Shown here piece after piece: positions 8,548 to 15,799 of a DNA stretch of 25,527 nucleotides. Source of the stretch: CAG-791 sp045113775 (lineage in GTDB: Bacteria; Bacillota; Clostridia; Lachnospirales; Lachnospiraceae). Every line of letters starts with the position of its first letter. Within the stretch, counting starts at the first letter, position 1. The stretch spans positions 1 to 25,527 of the forward strand of contig JBGUJH010000019.1 of NCBI GenBank assembly GCA_045113775.1. Reading direction: 5' to 3'. A program made the position numbers and the translations under genes. Under the pieces are notes generated by a model, which was given only the letters and a program-made list of their open reading frames with translations, did not search any database and was not told the origin of the DNA.

Positions 8548-9111
8548 TTATAGCACAGCCATGATCACCGCCATGATCGCTGCACCGCCGATAAATCCGC
8601 CCGCGTGCGACATCATGTTGATCCGCCTTGATGACAGTCCATATACAAGGTTGATCGCCAGCGTTGTCAAAATACTGCGCAGTGAGAAACCGTACCCTGC
8701 GACCGCAAGCACAAAGCATGCCCCTAAGAGCCCGAAGATGCATCCGGAAGCTCCCGCCGACAGGTTGCTGCTTCCTCTCTTCTCATCGAGGATCATTGTC
8801 GCTATGTTTCCCGAAAGTCCCGCTCCCAGGTATACGATCAGAAAGATCACCGGCCCGCACACATAATCCACAGCGGGTCCGATCACCGAAAGCGCGTACA
8901 TATTGAACAACAGGTGGTAGACGCCGAAGTGGAGGAACATCGCCGTAAAGAGTCTGTAATACTGCCCCTGCCTGATAAGAGGCTGATACTGGGCACCGTA
9001 TTTCAGCGCGACGTCCCTGTTGGTGCTTCCTCCGTCCTTTGTCTCAAGCAGGAAAATCACGATATTGATAATGATCAATATTGTCGTCACTTTACTGGTC
9101 AGAAAATCCAT
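8548..9111 (-). CDS. Rhomboid-family intramembrane serine protease
   Basis: This 187-residue membrane protein has about six hydrophobic segments. It contains the rhomboid HxxxxHxxxN helix (H61, H66, N70 in HFGVYHLLFN) and the catalytic Ser122 in SAGASG. His169 in SHAGGFIGG completes the Ser-His dyad. It cleaves transmembrane or juxtamembrane segments inside the cytoplasmic membrane. Its ATG overlaps the end of the HD-domain gene by 13 nt, indicating translational coupling. Through that gene it is the last cistron of the NADAR-TIR/STAND operon, unless an internal promoter exists. No TPR or zinc-ribbon extension is present, so it is a minimal rhomboid. Substrate unknown. One speculative partner is the small two-TM protein of the same operon. 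Confidence 0.93.
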   Translation of the reverse strand: MDFLTSKVTTILIIINIVIFLLETKDGGSTNRDVALKYGAQYQPLIRQGQYYRLFTAMFLHFGVYHLLFNMYALSVIGPAVDYVCGPVIFLIVYLGAGLSGNIATMILDEKRGSSNLSAGASGCIFGLLGACFVLAVAGYGFSLRSILTTLAINLVYGLSSRRINMMSHAGGFIGGAAIMAVIMAVL

Positions 9112-9656
9112 TCGCTCTCCTCTCCGCTGAATCGATGGAATAGTTCCAGATACTCCTTCTCCACGTCCTGAAACGGACGCACAGTATAATCCAGATCGAT
9201 ATGCAGCTGCGGATTTTCACCAAATTGTGTCTCACCAAGCAGATATTCCAGGTCATATCGGAGCATCGCATCGTCGATCTCTTTCAGTTTCGACTGCTCC
9301 TCCAAATTGAGGGGTGAACCCAGGAACTTTTCGTAGATCAAATCCAGAAGACGTTCCTCATGTTCACGGTACTCCTGCAATTCCCTCTTGAACGGGCGGG
9401 GTATATCGGACATATAGCATTCGCTGGCATCATGAAGAAGACAGGCCAGTACAATGCGGCTGGAAAATCCCCTTGCCAGTGCTTCTTTTGCGCAGTTGAT
9501 ACAATGCTCACCGACGGACCAGAAAGTCTTAACATGACCATTGCCCCTGCAGATCAGGGAAAGTGCATGCGCAATGTCCTCAATCCGGATTGTCTCCGGA
9601 TCCGGATTTGCCGGTTCAAAATGCTCTCCTGTATATGTTGTGATGTAGTTCCCCAT
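9099..9656 (-). CDS. HD-domain phosphohydrolase (YfbR-like)
   Basis: This 185-residue soluble protein has the HD superfamily metal site: His51 in SVGEHCINC, His75-Asp76 in ACLLHDASE, and a later Asp around 129 in KEIDDAMLRYD. The segment HDASECYMSDIPRPFK is typical of YfbR-like 5'-nucleotidases and related phosphohydrolases, which dephosphorylate nucleotides; the exact substrate cannot be read from sequence. The ATG has GGAGAG upstream and lies 13 nt after the stop of the 1361-residue STAND gene. Its own 3' end overlaps the rhomboid start. Similar stand-alone HD proteins are common in Clostridia, so a role in the upstream conflict genes is possible but not required. Confidence 0.88.
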   Translation of the reverse strand: MGNYITTYTGEHFEPANPDPETIRIEDIAHALSLICRGNGHVKTFWSVGEHCINCAKEALARGFSSRIVLACLLHDASECYMSDIPRPFKRELQEYREHEERLLDLIYEKFLGSPLNLEEQSKLKEIDDAMLRYDLEYLLGETQFGENPQLHIDLDYTVRPFQDVEKEYLELFHRFSGEESEWIF

Positions 9657-9669
9657 AATAGCTCTCCAC

Positions 9670-12600
9670 TTACGAATAAAAACGCAAGACCTGAATCCGG
9701 CTCTTATCTTCCGACATCAGGTACAGCGTATCCCCGCATACATCTGCCGCGCAGAAAGGGTCTTCCATCTGTGTGTGACACAGCCATTCTCCGTTCAGAT
9801 CAGCCACATGGACCGTCCGGTACATGGGGTCTATCAGCCACACATTTTTTTCAGTCCGGAATGTCTGCGGAGCATAGATCTGCTCCGGATTATTGAACTT
9901 CTCCGGCATAAGCGCAAAGGTAAGAGGAAAGAAAATGATCCTCCATACCCGGAAAAACATTCTCCCGATAACAGTGTCAAATGTTTCATTGGTCCGATCA
10001 TCCAGGGATTCATATTTCTTTCCGTGCGGGATCCACCTCCACATGTGCTGTTCACAGTCGTCGATCATCTTCCTCTCTGCCGTTCCGATCGTTGAATTCT
10101 CTCCGGTCTGCTTCCTGCTCCATGACGGAACAGGGGCGTCCAGATCTAAAACATACTGAATACCGCCAGATCGCAAAAACAGCTTCCTCCCGTGATCTCC
10201 CGCATGGAACGGCTGGAATTTCATATCCTTCCAATAAACGGGTTCCACTTCCGAAGACAGCAATTCTGCGCCCGTTTCGAGGTCGAACACCCTGACCAGT
10301 GAAATATTGTTGAAGTGATAATAACAGGCAAACCACTCCTCTTCTGCAGACATGCATGTCAAAGTAGGAGACGGCATGCCTTGCATAGTATCTGTTTCCG
10401 GCTGCCAGGGCAAATCCCTCTTTTTCCGGAGCGCAAAAAGGATCGCGGGCGCATACTCTTTCTGAACGCTGTAACGGCGCAGAATTTTCTCATTCTGCTT
10501 TTCGCTCTCTGTCCACTTTGGCATGTCGTGTGGATCTTTGTCCACAATCCGATGGAGGATGATGTTGTCAGCACGTGTGCGGATCAGCACACTTTTCCCG
10601 TCATCGCTGAAGTGGACACCTGTGATGTTTGCACTCTTTATTGTTTCGCGCACTATCCCCGTATCGAGATTTACAAAGTCAATCTCTTCGCGGTCCTTTA
10701 CAACAGCCGCCTGTTCGTACCGCTGAAAATGTTCAATCTCTATGTCAAGCGGATACTCCAGTATCCTATGCCGCCGCACGCCGTCCCGTCCATAATAGAA
10801 GAGTTTTCGATCTCTCCGCACGCTTGCGGCTTCTTCCTCCTGCGGACTTCCCGCCATTCTTCTCTTTTCATCCTTTGCATCGAAAAGGCTTATAATAGTC
10901 GGACAGGATTCCTCGTTCAATTTTGTAAGCTCTTCCTCAATACCTTTCCGCGTTTTTGCATAATGATAACGAGTTCTGGACTTTGCTCTGCGCAGTATCA
11001 GATCATCTCCCTCCCAGTAAAGGAAGTCCAGATTCTGCATATTTGCCGGACTTTTGGCGGTCGAGAAGCGCCTGCGGTTCCAGTCATAAATGCGTATATT
11101 GCCGCGGTCCATGATCGCCATGATTCCATCTCTTCGGAGCGCCATCGGAGCATTGCTGCTTCCCGGAAGCTGAAGCTCCGGGTCTGCCGCCTGCATATTT
11201 TTCTCCCGGGACACCCATCCGGAAGCGATTCCTTCATTCTCTTTAATCTCATATTCGTTCCCGATATACCGCGGTGTTCCCTCAAGGAAATGCCCTGTGG
11301 AACCGGTAACATGCAGCAACGACAGATCAGCCAGTCCCAGCTGCACGCACAGAGGAAGAAAACTGTCCGTAAAGCTGGTAAGAAGTATCTGGTATTTTTG
11401 CAGAAGAGCCAGAAGGATTTCTCCGTTCTGTCCGGCATAGCCTTCTTTTCGGGCGGTATCCAGCGAATTTATCAGTACCCCGCAGCGGCCAAGGCGAACC
11501 ATTGCATCCAGGTAATATAAATTCTCCAACAGATCTCCGATTGCTCTTCTCTCCTCCCTGTACTGAAGAATTGGCATCAGCTCATCTGCACGCCGGCGAT
11601 TAACAACCGGTGTTTCTTTTTGCAATGGCACAGAGTACAGCTTATCTTCATTTTGTTCCCTTGTACTTCTTTTTTCTGCTCCTGTGCTGACATAAGCATT
11701 CTGTTCCATCCAGTAATCGCGTATCGTACGGGATGATTCTTCGATGATCTGTTCTCCTGCGGCTTCCAACGCCTCTTTCCGCATCATATCGTGCCGGAAA
11801 CGGATCAGCAGATTCCCATTGGAAGGAAAAACAGCCAGTAAATGTTCCATCTGGAAGTGCATCCGCGCCCAGAAGATATTGATGACATGCCTCATATCAC
11901 GGATTGCCCAGTGACTGCTCCCGAGAATCTCTTCATAAAGGCTGCTCCCCTCCTGCATCTGGCGAAGCAGGATCTCAACCAGTTCTTCCTCCTGGACTCC
12001 CTGCGCGCTCAAAACGATACAGGCAAGAACGTGACGATACAGTTCCGGCAGGCTTGTCTTCATCCCTTTTTCCAGAGATCCTCGAATCAGAAGACGGATA
12101 TCCTCCGGCAAGGGTTTTTCAAACAAGCTCTTTTCATCAAGAGGGATCCCCCTGCTTCCGTCATCCCGGCCATCCCACAAGGTAAAATCTTCTTCGTACC
12201 CGCGCACATTTCTGAGCATTGCGGCAAGCTGATACAGGTAAAGCGGCGTCACGGTTTCGGGCAGCGTCCGGCTGAGTGCTTCCTGCTGCTTAGCTGACAA
12301 TGTTCGGCCGTATCCTTCCAAAATCCCGAGGAGCATAGAAAGTCCATCCGTTTTCCGGATACCCTTTAATTCAAAAACAGGCGGTCTGTACAGAAGGTCT
12401 GTCCCGGAAAGCGAGCCTTCATCCACGCAGCTGATCAGGAGCGACACCCCTGCCGGAAGGTCCATGGAAAAGAGACTTTCGTCCTGCATCCGAAAGTCAT
12501 AAATCTGCTCTGCGCAGTCTATGATCAGAGTGATCTCCGTTCCCTTGTCAATCCCTTCCAATTGTCTCTCAAAATATCCGGCGCTGCTCTCTCCGGGTTT

Positions 12601-13755
12601 TTTCGGAGTCATCCTTTTTATCAGCCCGCGCCCGTAAAGCGCCTCCAGCAAAAATCCGAGTGCCGTATCCACGCTGCCCCGACTTCCCTGCAGATCTGTA
12701 AATACGCCGATATATTGCTCCGGGAAGCGGCAGGCACAAGCTTTCAGCAAGGTGGATTTTCCGGTCCCCTGCCTGCCTTTTACAAGAGATACCCTGCCTC
12801 GGTTTTTTTCGGAAAACTCCCGCAAAAGCGCCATTCTGTTCCCGACGTCTATGTAATTCCGTGTATGTGCCTCCAGCACCCCCTGCTGTTCTCTGCACTC
12901 CCTGTCAAAAAGTGTTTCTGCTTTTTCTTCTTCGAGTACTTTCCTGATCTGTTCCTCTACAATCCTCTTCAGGAAATCGCGCGCTTTTTCCCGATAGCTG
13001 TCCTCCTCCAGTGAGATCCATGTGCTGCCGGCTTCTTCTGTCACCCGTTTAAGATGCTCATTCAGATTATGCGCATTGAATTCTGAGCTGCTGTCCGCCC
13101 CACAAGCAGCGTGCTCTGTCTCCCGAATCATTACGAGCGTGTGTCTTCCGGCTCCCTCCCGGGAGAACAATCCCAGATTGATCTCCTGTTCTGTCATGGA
13201 ACCTCCGAAAGCCACGCGCAGAGAGTAATCATCCGCAAAGACAGCCTGCGCTGCCGGAAACAGAATATTACTGATCTGCTCTTCCATGCTTTTGTCGAGT
13301 GTCAGTTCCTTCCCGTTCCCGGAACAAACACACCTGTCCTGCAGAACATAGACACCATCGAGAGCGTTTGTGTCCTTTCGATACCACCCTTCCAAAAAAC
13401 TGAGTGATGACGGATCTGTCTTCTCCAAGTGCGCACTGATCTTTTCCCAGCAATAGAGAGAAATCGAGGCAGGAATCGGGATCCACCCGTAATAGTCGTC
13501 CGAAAGGACAATAAAATTAGGAGCGGGCGAGTACTCCTGGCATCTGCGGATCTCTTCAAAGCAGATATCCGCTACCTGATGGCTCTTTCCCTCATCATCC
13601 GTGATCCCCCATCGCAGATCCACAACACGAAACGAAAAACCGTTTCTGCTGCAAAGATCCCGAATTTCCGGAAGTACCTCTCCTATGAGTTCATTTCTGA
13701 TCTTGTCAAAGTATTTGAAAGTAGAACTGATAAAAATACGGATTGTTCTTCCCAT
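9670..13755 (-). CDS. DUF4062-like N-terminus + STAND/NACHT-like P-loop NTPase + degenerate beta-propeller-like C-terminus
   Basis: This 1361-residue protein opens with IRIFISSTFKYFDKIRNELI and FRVVDLRWGITDDEG, the pattern of DUF4062, an alpha/beta domain found at the N-terminus of eukaryotic NPHP3, NWD1 and TEP1 and of many bacterial NTPases. A linker follows, with FIVLSDDYYGWIP near 81-93. The NTPase has Walker A GRQGTGKST (327-335), Walker B-like ITLIIDCAEQ (408-416) and a VSLLISCVD strand (437-444). A helical region (about 480-780) leads to a beta-rich C-terminal half. Segments such as GIMAIMDRGNIRIYDWNRR and VRVFDLETGAELLSSE suggest a divergent WD-like propeller. No signal or TM. By analogy with STAND proteins, the C-terminus would sense a trigger and NTP-driven change would activate the effector. 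AAGAGG precedes the ATG, 18 nt after the two-TM gene. Architecture is clear, role inferred. Confidence 0.87.
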   Translation of the reverse strand: MGRTIRIFISSTFKYFDKIRNELIGEVLPEIRDLCSRNGFSFRVVDLRWGITDDEGKSHQVADICFEEIRRCQEYSPAPNFIVLSDDYYGWIPIPASISLYCWEKISAHLEKTDPSSLSFLEGWYRKDTNALDGVYVLQDRCVCSGNGKELTLDKSMEEQISNILFPAAQAVFADDYSLRVAFGGSMTEQEINLGLFSREGAGRHTLVMIRETEHAACGADSSSEFNAHNLNEHLKRVTEEAGSTWISLEEDSYREKARDFLKRIVEEQIRKVLEEEKAETLFDRECREQQGVLEAHTRNYIDVGNRMALLREFSEKNRGRVSLVKGRQGTGKSTLLKACACRFPEQYIGVFTDLQGSRGSVDTALGFLLEALYGRGLIKRMTPKKPGESSAGYFERQLEGIDKGTEITLIIDCAEQIYDFRMQDESLFSMDLPAGVSLLISCVDEGSLSGTDLLYRPPVFELKGIRKTDGLSMLLGILEGYGRTLSAKQQEALSRTLPETVTPLYLYQLAAMLRNVRGYEEDFTLWDGRDDGSRGIPLDEKSLFEKPLPEDIRLLIRGSLEKGMKTSLPELYRHVLACIVLSAQGVQEEELVEILLRQMQEGSSLYEEILGSSHWAIRDMRHVINIFWARMHFQMEHLLAVFPSNGNLLIRFRHDMMRKEALEAAGEQIIEESSRTIRDYWMEQNAYVSTGAEKRSTREQNEDKLYSVPLQKETPVVNRRRADELMPILQYREERRAIGDLLENLYYLDAMVRLGRCGVLINSLDTARKEGYAGQNGEILLALLQKYQILLTSFTDSFLPLCVQLGLADLSLLHVTGSTGHFLEGTPRYIGNEYEIKENEGIASGWVSREKNMQAADPELQLPGSSNAPMALRRDGIMAIMDRGNIRIYDWNRRRFSTAKSPANMQNLDFLYWEGDDLILRRAKSRTRYHYAKTRKGIEEELTKLNEESCPTIISLFDAKDEKRRMAGSPQEEEAASVRRDRKLFYYGRDGVRRHRILEYPLDIEIEHFQRYEQAAVVKDREEIDFVNLDTGIVRETIKSANITGVHFSDDGKSVLIRTRADNIILHRIVDKDPHDMPKWTESEKQNEKILRRYSVQKEYAPAILFALRKKRDLPWQPETDTMQGMPSPTLTCMSAEEEWFACYYHFNNISLVRVFDLETGAELLSSEVEPVYWKDMKFQPFHAGDHGRKLFLRSGGIQYVLDLDAPVPSWSRKQTGENSTIGTAERKMIDDCEQHMWRWIPHGKKYESLDDRTNETFDTVIGRMFFRVWRIIFFPLTFALMPEKFNNPEQIYAPQTFRTEKNVWLIDPMYRTVHVADLNGEWLCHTQMEDPFCAADVCGDTLYLMSEDKSRIQVLRFYS

Positions 13756-13773
13756 AGCGACCTCTTCCTGTCC

Positions 13774-14124
13774 TTAAGACCCGCTTGTTTCTCTATCAGC
13801 AGTTTTTTCTTTTCTGTTCCGCCAGTCCTGCCAGCCGGCTCCTACATGTGCGTGAAATGCTCTCAGGCTCAGATAAAAATGAAACAATACCCTCGCAGTC
13901 AGCAGTGCTGCGATTACGCTCACAAGAATAATACACAGAGTAACCAGATCATACAGAAGGTTATACAATTTTCCGGTATTCTGCGGAATGAGGGGTACCC
14001 GAAACAGCATATAGATCGCGCAGCAATACACGATAATGAATATGCCCCATAGCACCAAACCTATAATGTTTTCTCTTCTTCCTGTATTGTATGATATTTT
14101 CATGCTCTCTCCCTTGCCCTTCAT
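13774..14124 (-). CDS. Small two-transmembrane-segment protein of the NADAR-TIR operon
   Basis: This 116-residue protein has two hydrophobic helices, around 20-41 (IGLVLWGIFIIVYCCAIYML) and 56-80 (LYDLVTLCIILVSVIAALL), and a charged C-terminal tail (DWRNRKEKTADRETSGS). No enzymatic motif or signal peptidase site is visible. The start ATG overlaps the stop of the NADAR-TIR gene as TGATG, preceded by a strong GGAGGAGGGGAGG site. A second in-frame ATG at 14103 also has a GGGAGAG site and would shorten it by 7 residues. The stop is 18 nt before the STAND gene. Small membrane proteins in conflict operons often act as effectors or anchors; that is an analogy only. Confidence 0.8.
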   Translation of the reverse strand: MKGKGESMKISYNTGRRENIIGLVLWGIFIIVYCCAIYMLFRVPLIPQNTGKLYNLLYDLVTLCIILVSVIAALLTARVLFHFYLSLRAFHAHVGAGWQDWRNRKEKTADRETSGS

Positions 14125-15572
14125 CAGGTATCCTCCCCTCCTCCGGTGCTTATATACTCGAATTCATCCATATAAGGGTAATCCCGCGCAGCTTTGTCAA
14201 AACGGGCCTTGGCCGCGCGATATTCCCGCTCAATCTCCGGAATTCTCTCACCCCTGAGGCTTGCGAGACGTCCGGCGAATTCCCAATCCTTTGGCGTCCC
14301 GATATAATCCGGCGCCGCGCTCTTCGGAGCAGCATCATAGCATTTCCATTTCCAGCCTGATGCCCTATAAAGCTCCTCGTCCGACAGAAAGACCGGCTCG
14401 TCAGCCCGGTCCACATATCGGTCCCTCACCAGACGGGGCTTCACTTTGCCCTTAATTCTGCGGTCTTTGGAATCAAAGACCTCTCTGGTCCTCATATTGA
14501 CCCAGCACCAGTTCGTATCCCAAGGTTTCCTATAGTATTTTTCGCCGTAGTGTTCATAGTATTGCAGTATCAGATCCCACTTCGGCTCCCGCTGCTTCTC
14601 ATCTTCGGGCCATGTCATGCCCGGCGTCAGGCCCGCTTCTTCTAAAAGCGCGGGGACTGTCTGCGGAAGCTGCTTTCTGTCTTCGAGTTCTTCCGGCATC
14701 ACGAAATCTACCACCGGAATCTCCAGGATCTCCGCAAACTCTCTCGCCAAAAACCTTACGTCGGAAACTTTCTTGTCGCCGTTATCATAGTCCATGACCA
14801 GATAACAGCGCTCGATCGCGTCGGACCGCTCTGCCGTCCACATCCGGCCGTCTGTGATGAACTCGTCATACCACACGCGAAATCCCTGTCTGTTCAGGAA
14901 CTCGACAAACTTAAGCGCGTCTATGAAATCTCCCGGGGAGTAATTGAGGTAAATATAAGGCTCTTCCCCTCTATAAGGCTTAAAACGGATTGAATAGTCT
15001 TTCATTCTGATGCCCTGCCCGTTCAGAGCCTCCATCAAGCCAAGCCTGCTGCCGACGCCTGCCTTCTCCCGGATCTCCCGGATCTCTCCTTCCGGCATCT
15101 GAGCCTGGTAGACTGCCCGCAGCTCCATGAGCGCAAAACCGAGCAGGTTCAGGCCTTTCCACTGTTCTGGGTGAAGACACTCCGGGTCACTCGGCCACAG
15201 CCCGATCCCGAACTCCGGATCGAGAGGATCGCAGCAGACCAGAATCTCCTCCCCTGTCCGGATCAGGCCTGCGATGAAGGCCGGATTTTGGTCAAACTTT
15301 GCCTTTAACCCACGGGCAAGAATGATCGAGCGCTGCCCGTTCCAGACGTTCTCGTCGAACTCTTTCACTATTTTGCCATAGTCACGGATAATCCTTGTAT
15401 CCCACGCCTTACAGATCTCCCACGCCGTTTCCCTGTCTTCGAACAGTCTGGCCTTGCAGAACATGAGATATTGCGTCATGGAAGAAAAGGTCAGCCTCCC
15501 CACTGCAAAGGTTTCCGGGTAGTCGTTGCAGAAGAATCCGTATTCATCGTTTATTTCTTTAAATAGAATCAT
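14124..15572 (-). CDS. NADAR-TIR domain fusion protein
   Basis: This 482-residue protein has a NADAR (YbiA/DUF1768) domain at 1-155: FFCNDYPETFAVGRLTFSS, QYLMFCKARLF, a VWNGQRSIILARGLKAKF block, then FGIGLWPSD and GLNLLGFALMELR. NADAR domains act on N-glycosidic bonds, including ADP-ribose adducts. Residues 204-295 read as TIR-like: YIYLNYSPGDFIDALKFVEF, LNRQGFRVWYDEF, W245, AIERCYLVM, then VSDVRFLAREFAEI with Glu278 as candidate catalytic Glu. TIR domains commonly cleave NAD+ in immunity. The C-terminal 155 residues, with Trp/Tyr-rich and charged helical parts, are unrecognised. The conserved NADAR Glu of the SEHYxxxxK motif is replaced by Thr33, and another Glu by Cys113. ATG 15572 has AGAGGA very close and GGGG further up. 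It is first in the operon, 1 nt overlapping the next gene. Confidence 0.83.
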   Translation of the reverse strand: MILFKEINDEYGFFCNDYPETFAVGRLTFSSMTQYLMFCKARLFEDRETAWEICKAWDTRIIRDYGKIVKEFDENVWNGQRSIILARGLKAKFDQNPAFIAGLIRTGEEILVCCDPLDPEFGIGLWPSDPECLHPEQWKGLNLLGFALMELRAVYQAQMPEGEIREIREKAGVGSRLGLMEALNGQGIRMKDYSIRFKPYRGEEPYIYLNYSPGDFIDALKFVEFLNRQGFRVWYDEFITDGRMWTAERSDAIERCYLVMDYDNGDKKVSDVRFLAREFAEILEIPVVDFVMPEELEDRKQLPQTVPALLEEAGLTPGMTWPEDEKQREPKWDLILQYYEHYGEKYYRKPWDTNWCWVNMRTREVFDSKDRRIKGKVKPRLVRDRYVDRADEPVFLSDEELYRASGWKWKCYDAAPKSAAPDYIGTPKDWEFAGRLASLRGERIPEIEREYRAAKARFDKAARDYPYMDEFEYISTGGGEDT

Positions 15573-15595
15573 TCCTCTTGATCCCCTTTCTTTTT

Positions 15596-15689
15596 CGACC
15601 TCTGGGGTAGTTTTGCTCTTTCCGACCTCTGCTCTTTCCGACCTCTGGGGTAGTTTTCCTCTAGTTTATCCGACCTCTGGGGTAATTTT
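15596..15689. repeat. Four-copy CGACCTCTG repeat cluster in the operon leader
   Basis: Three near-identical 19-bp copies of CGACCTCTGGGGTARTTTT lie at 15596-15614, 15639-15657 and 15671-15689 (last copy with one change). A truncated copy CGACCTCTG lies at 15623-15631. In addition GCTCTTTCCGACCTCT is tandemly duplicated at 15615-15630 and 15631-15646. The cluster lies between the operon -10 element and the NADAR-TIR start, so it is in the transcribed leader. Spacing is irregular (27, 16, 32 nt). It could be a protein- or RNA-level control site, or a remnant of an insertion-sequence end carrying repeated transposase sites. Confidence 0.85.
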
Positions 15690-15698
15690 GTCATAAAG

Positions 15699-15729
15699 AT
15701 TATACCACAGGTCGATTGACCGCCCTCAA
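15699..15729 (-). promoter_or_regulatory. Promoter of the NADAR-TIR/STAND operon
   Basis: On the minus strand TATAAT (15699-15704) is preceded by TGG, an extended -10, and by TTGAGG (15724-15729) with a 19-nt spacer. The -10 is perfect; the spacer is long. It overlaps the divergent Thg1-like promoter and the GGTC/GACC palindrome. Confidence 0.6.
15710..15721. promoter_or_regulatory. GGTCGATTGACC palindrome shared by two divergent promoters
   Basis: GGTC-GATT-GACC spans 15710-15721. It sits between the -35 and -10 elements of the leftward operon and covers the -35 of the rightward Thg1-like gene. The AGGTCG half-site also occurs, in the opposite orientation as CGACCT, in each leader repeat. 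One regulator could therefore contact all these sites. Confidence 0.4.
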
Positions 15730-15744
15730 AATAAGAACTATCCT
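15716..15744 (+). promoter_or_regulatory. Candidate sigma-A promoter of the Thg1-like gene
   Basis: TTGACC (15716-15721), 17-nt spacer, TATCCT (15739-15744), about 55 nt before the ATG. It interlocks with the leftward operon promoter. Confidence 0.5.
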
Positions 15745-15799
15745 GTATCTAAATCAGGGACATATTTATTTGATATTTTGATTTTAGAAGGAAGGCACT

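Noticed and set aside
10315..11520. Rightward open frame of about 400 codons inside the STAND gene
   Set aside because: It is antisense to a clearly coding gene with domain matches, has no ribosome site, and its composition (Cys/His/Phe-rich) is that of an antisense shadow.
15596..15689. Possible CRISPR array
   Set aside because: Repeats are 9-19 bp with spacing of 16-32 nt, one copy is truncated, there are no regular spacers and no cas genes.
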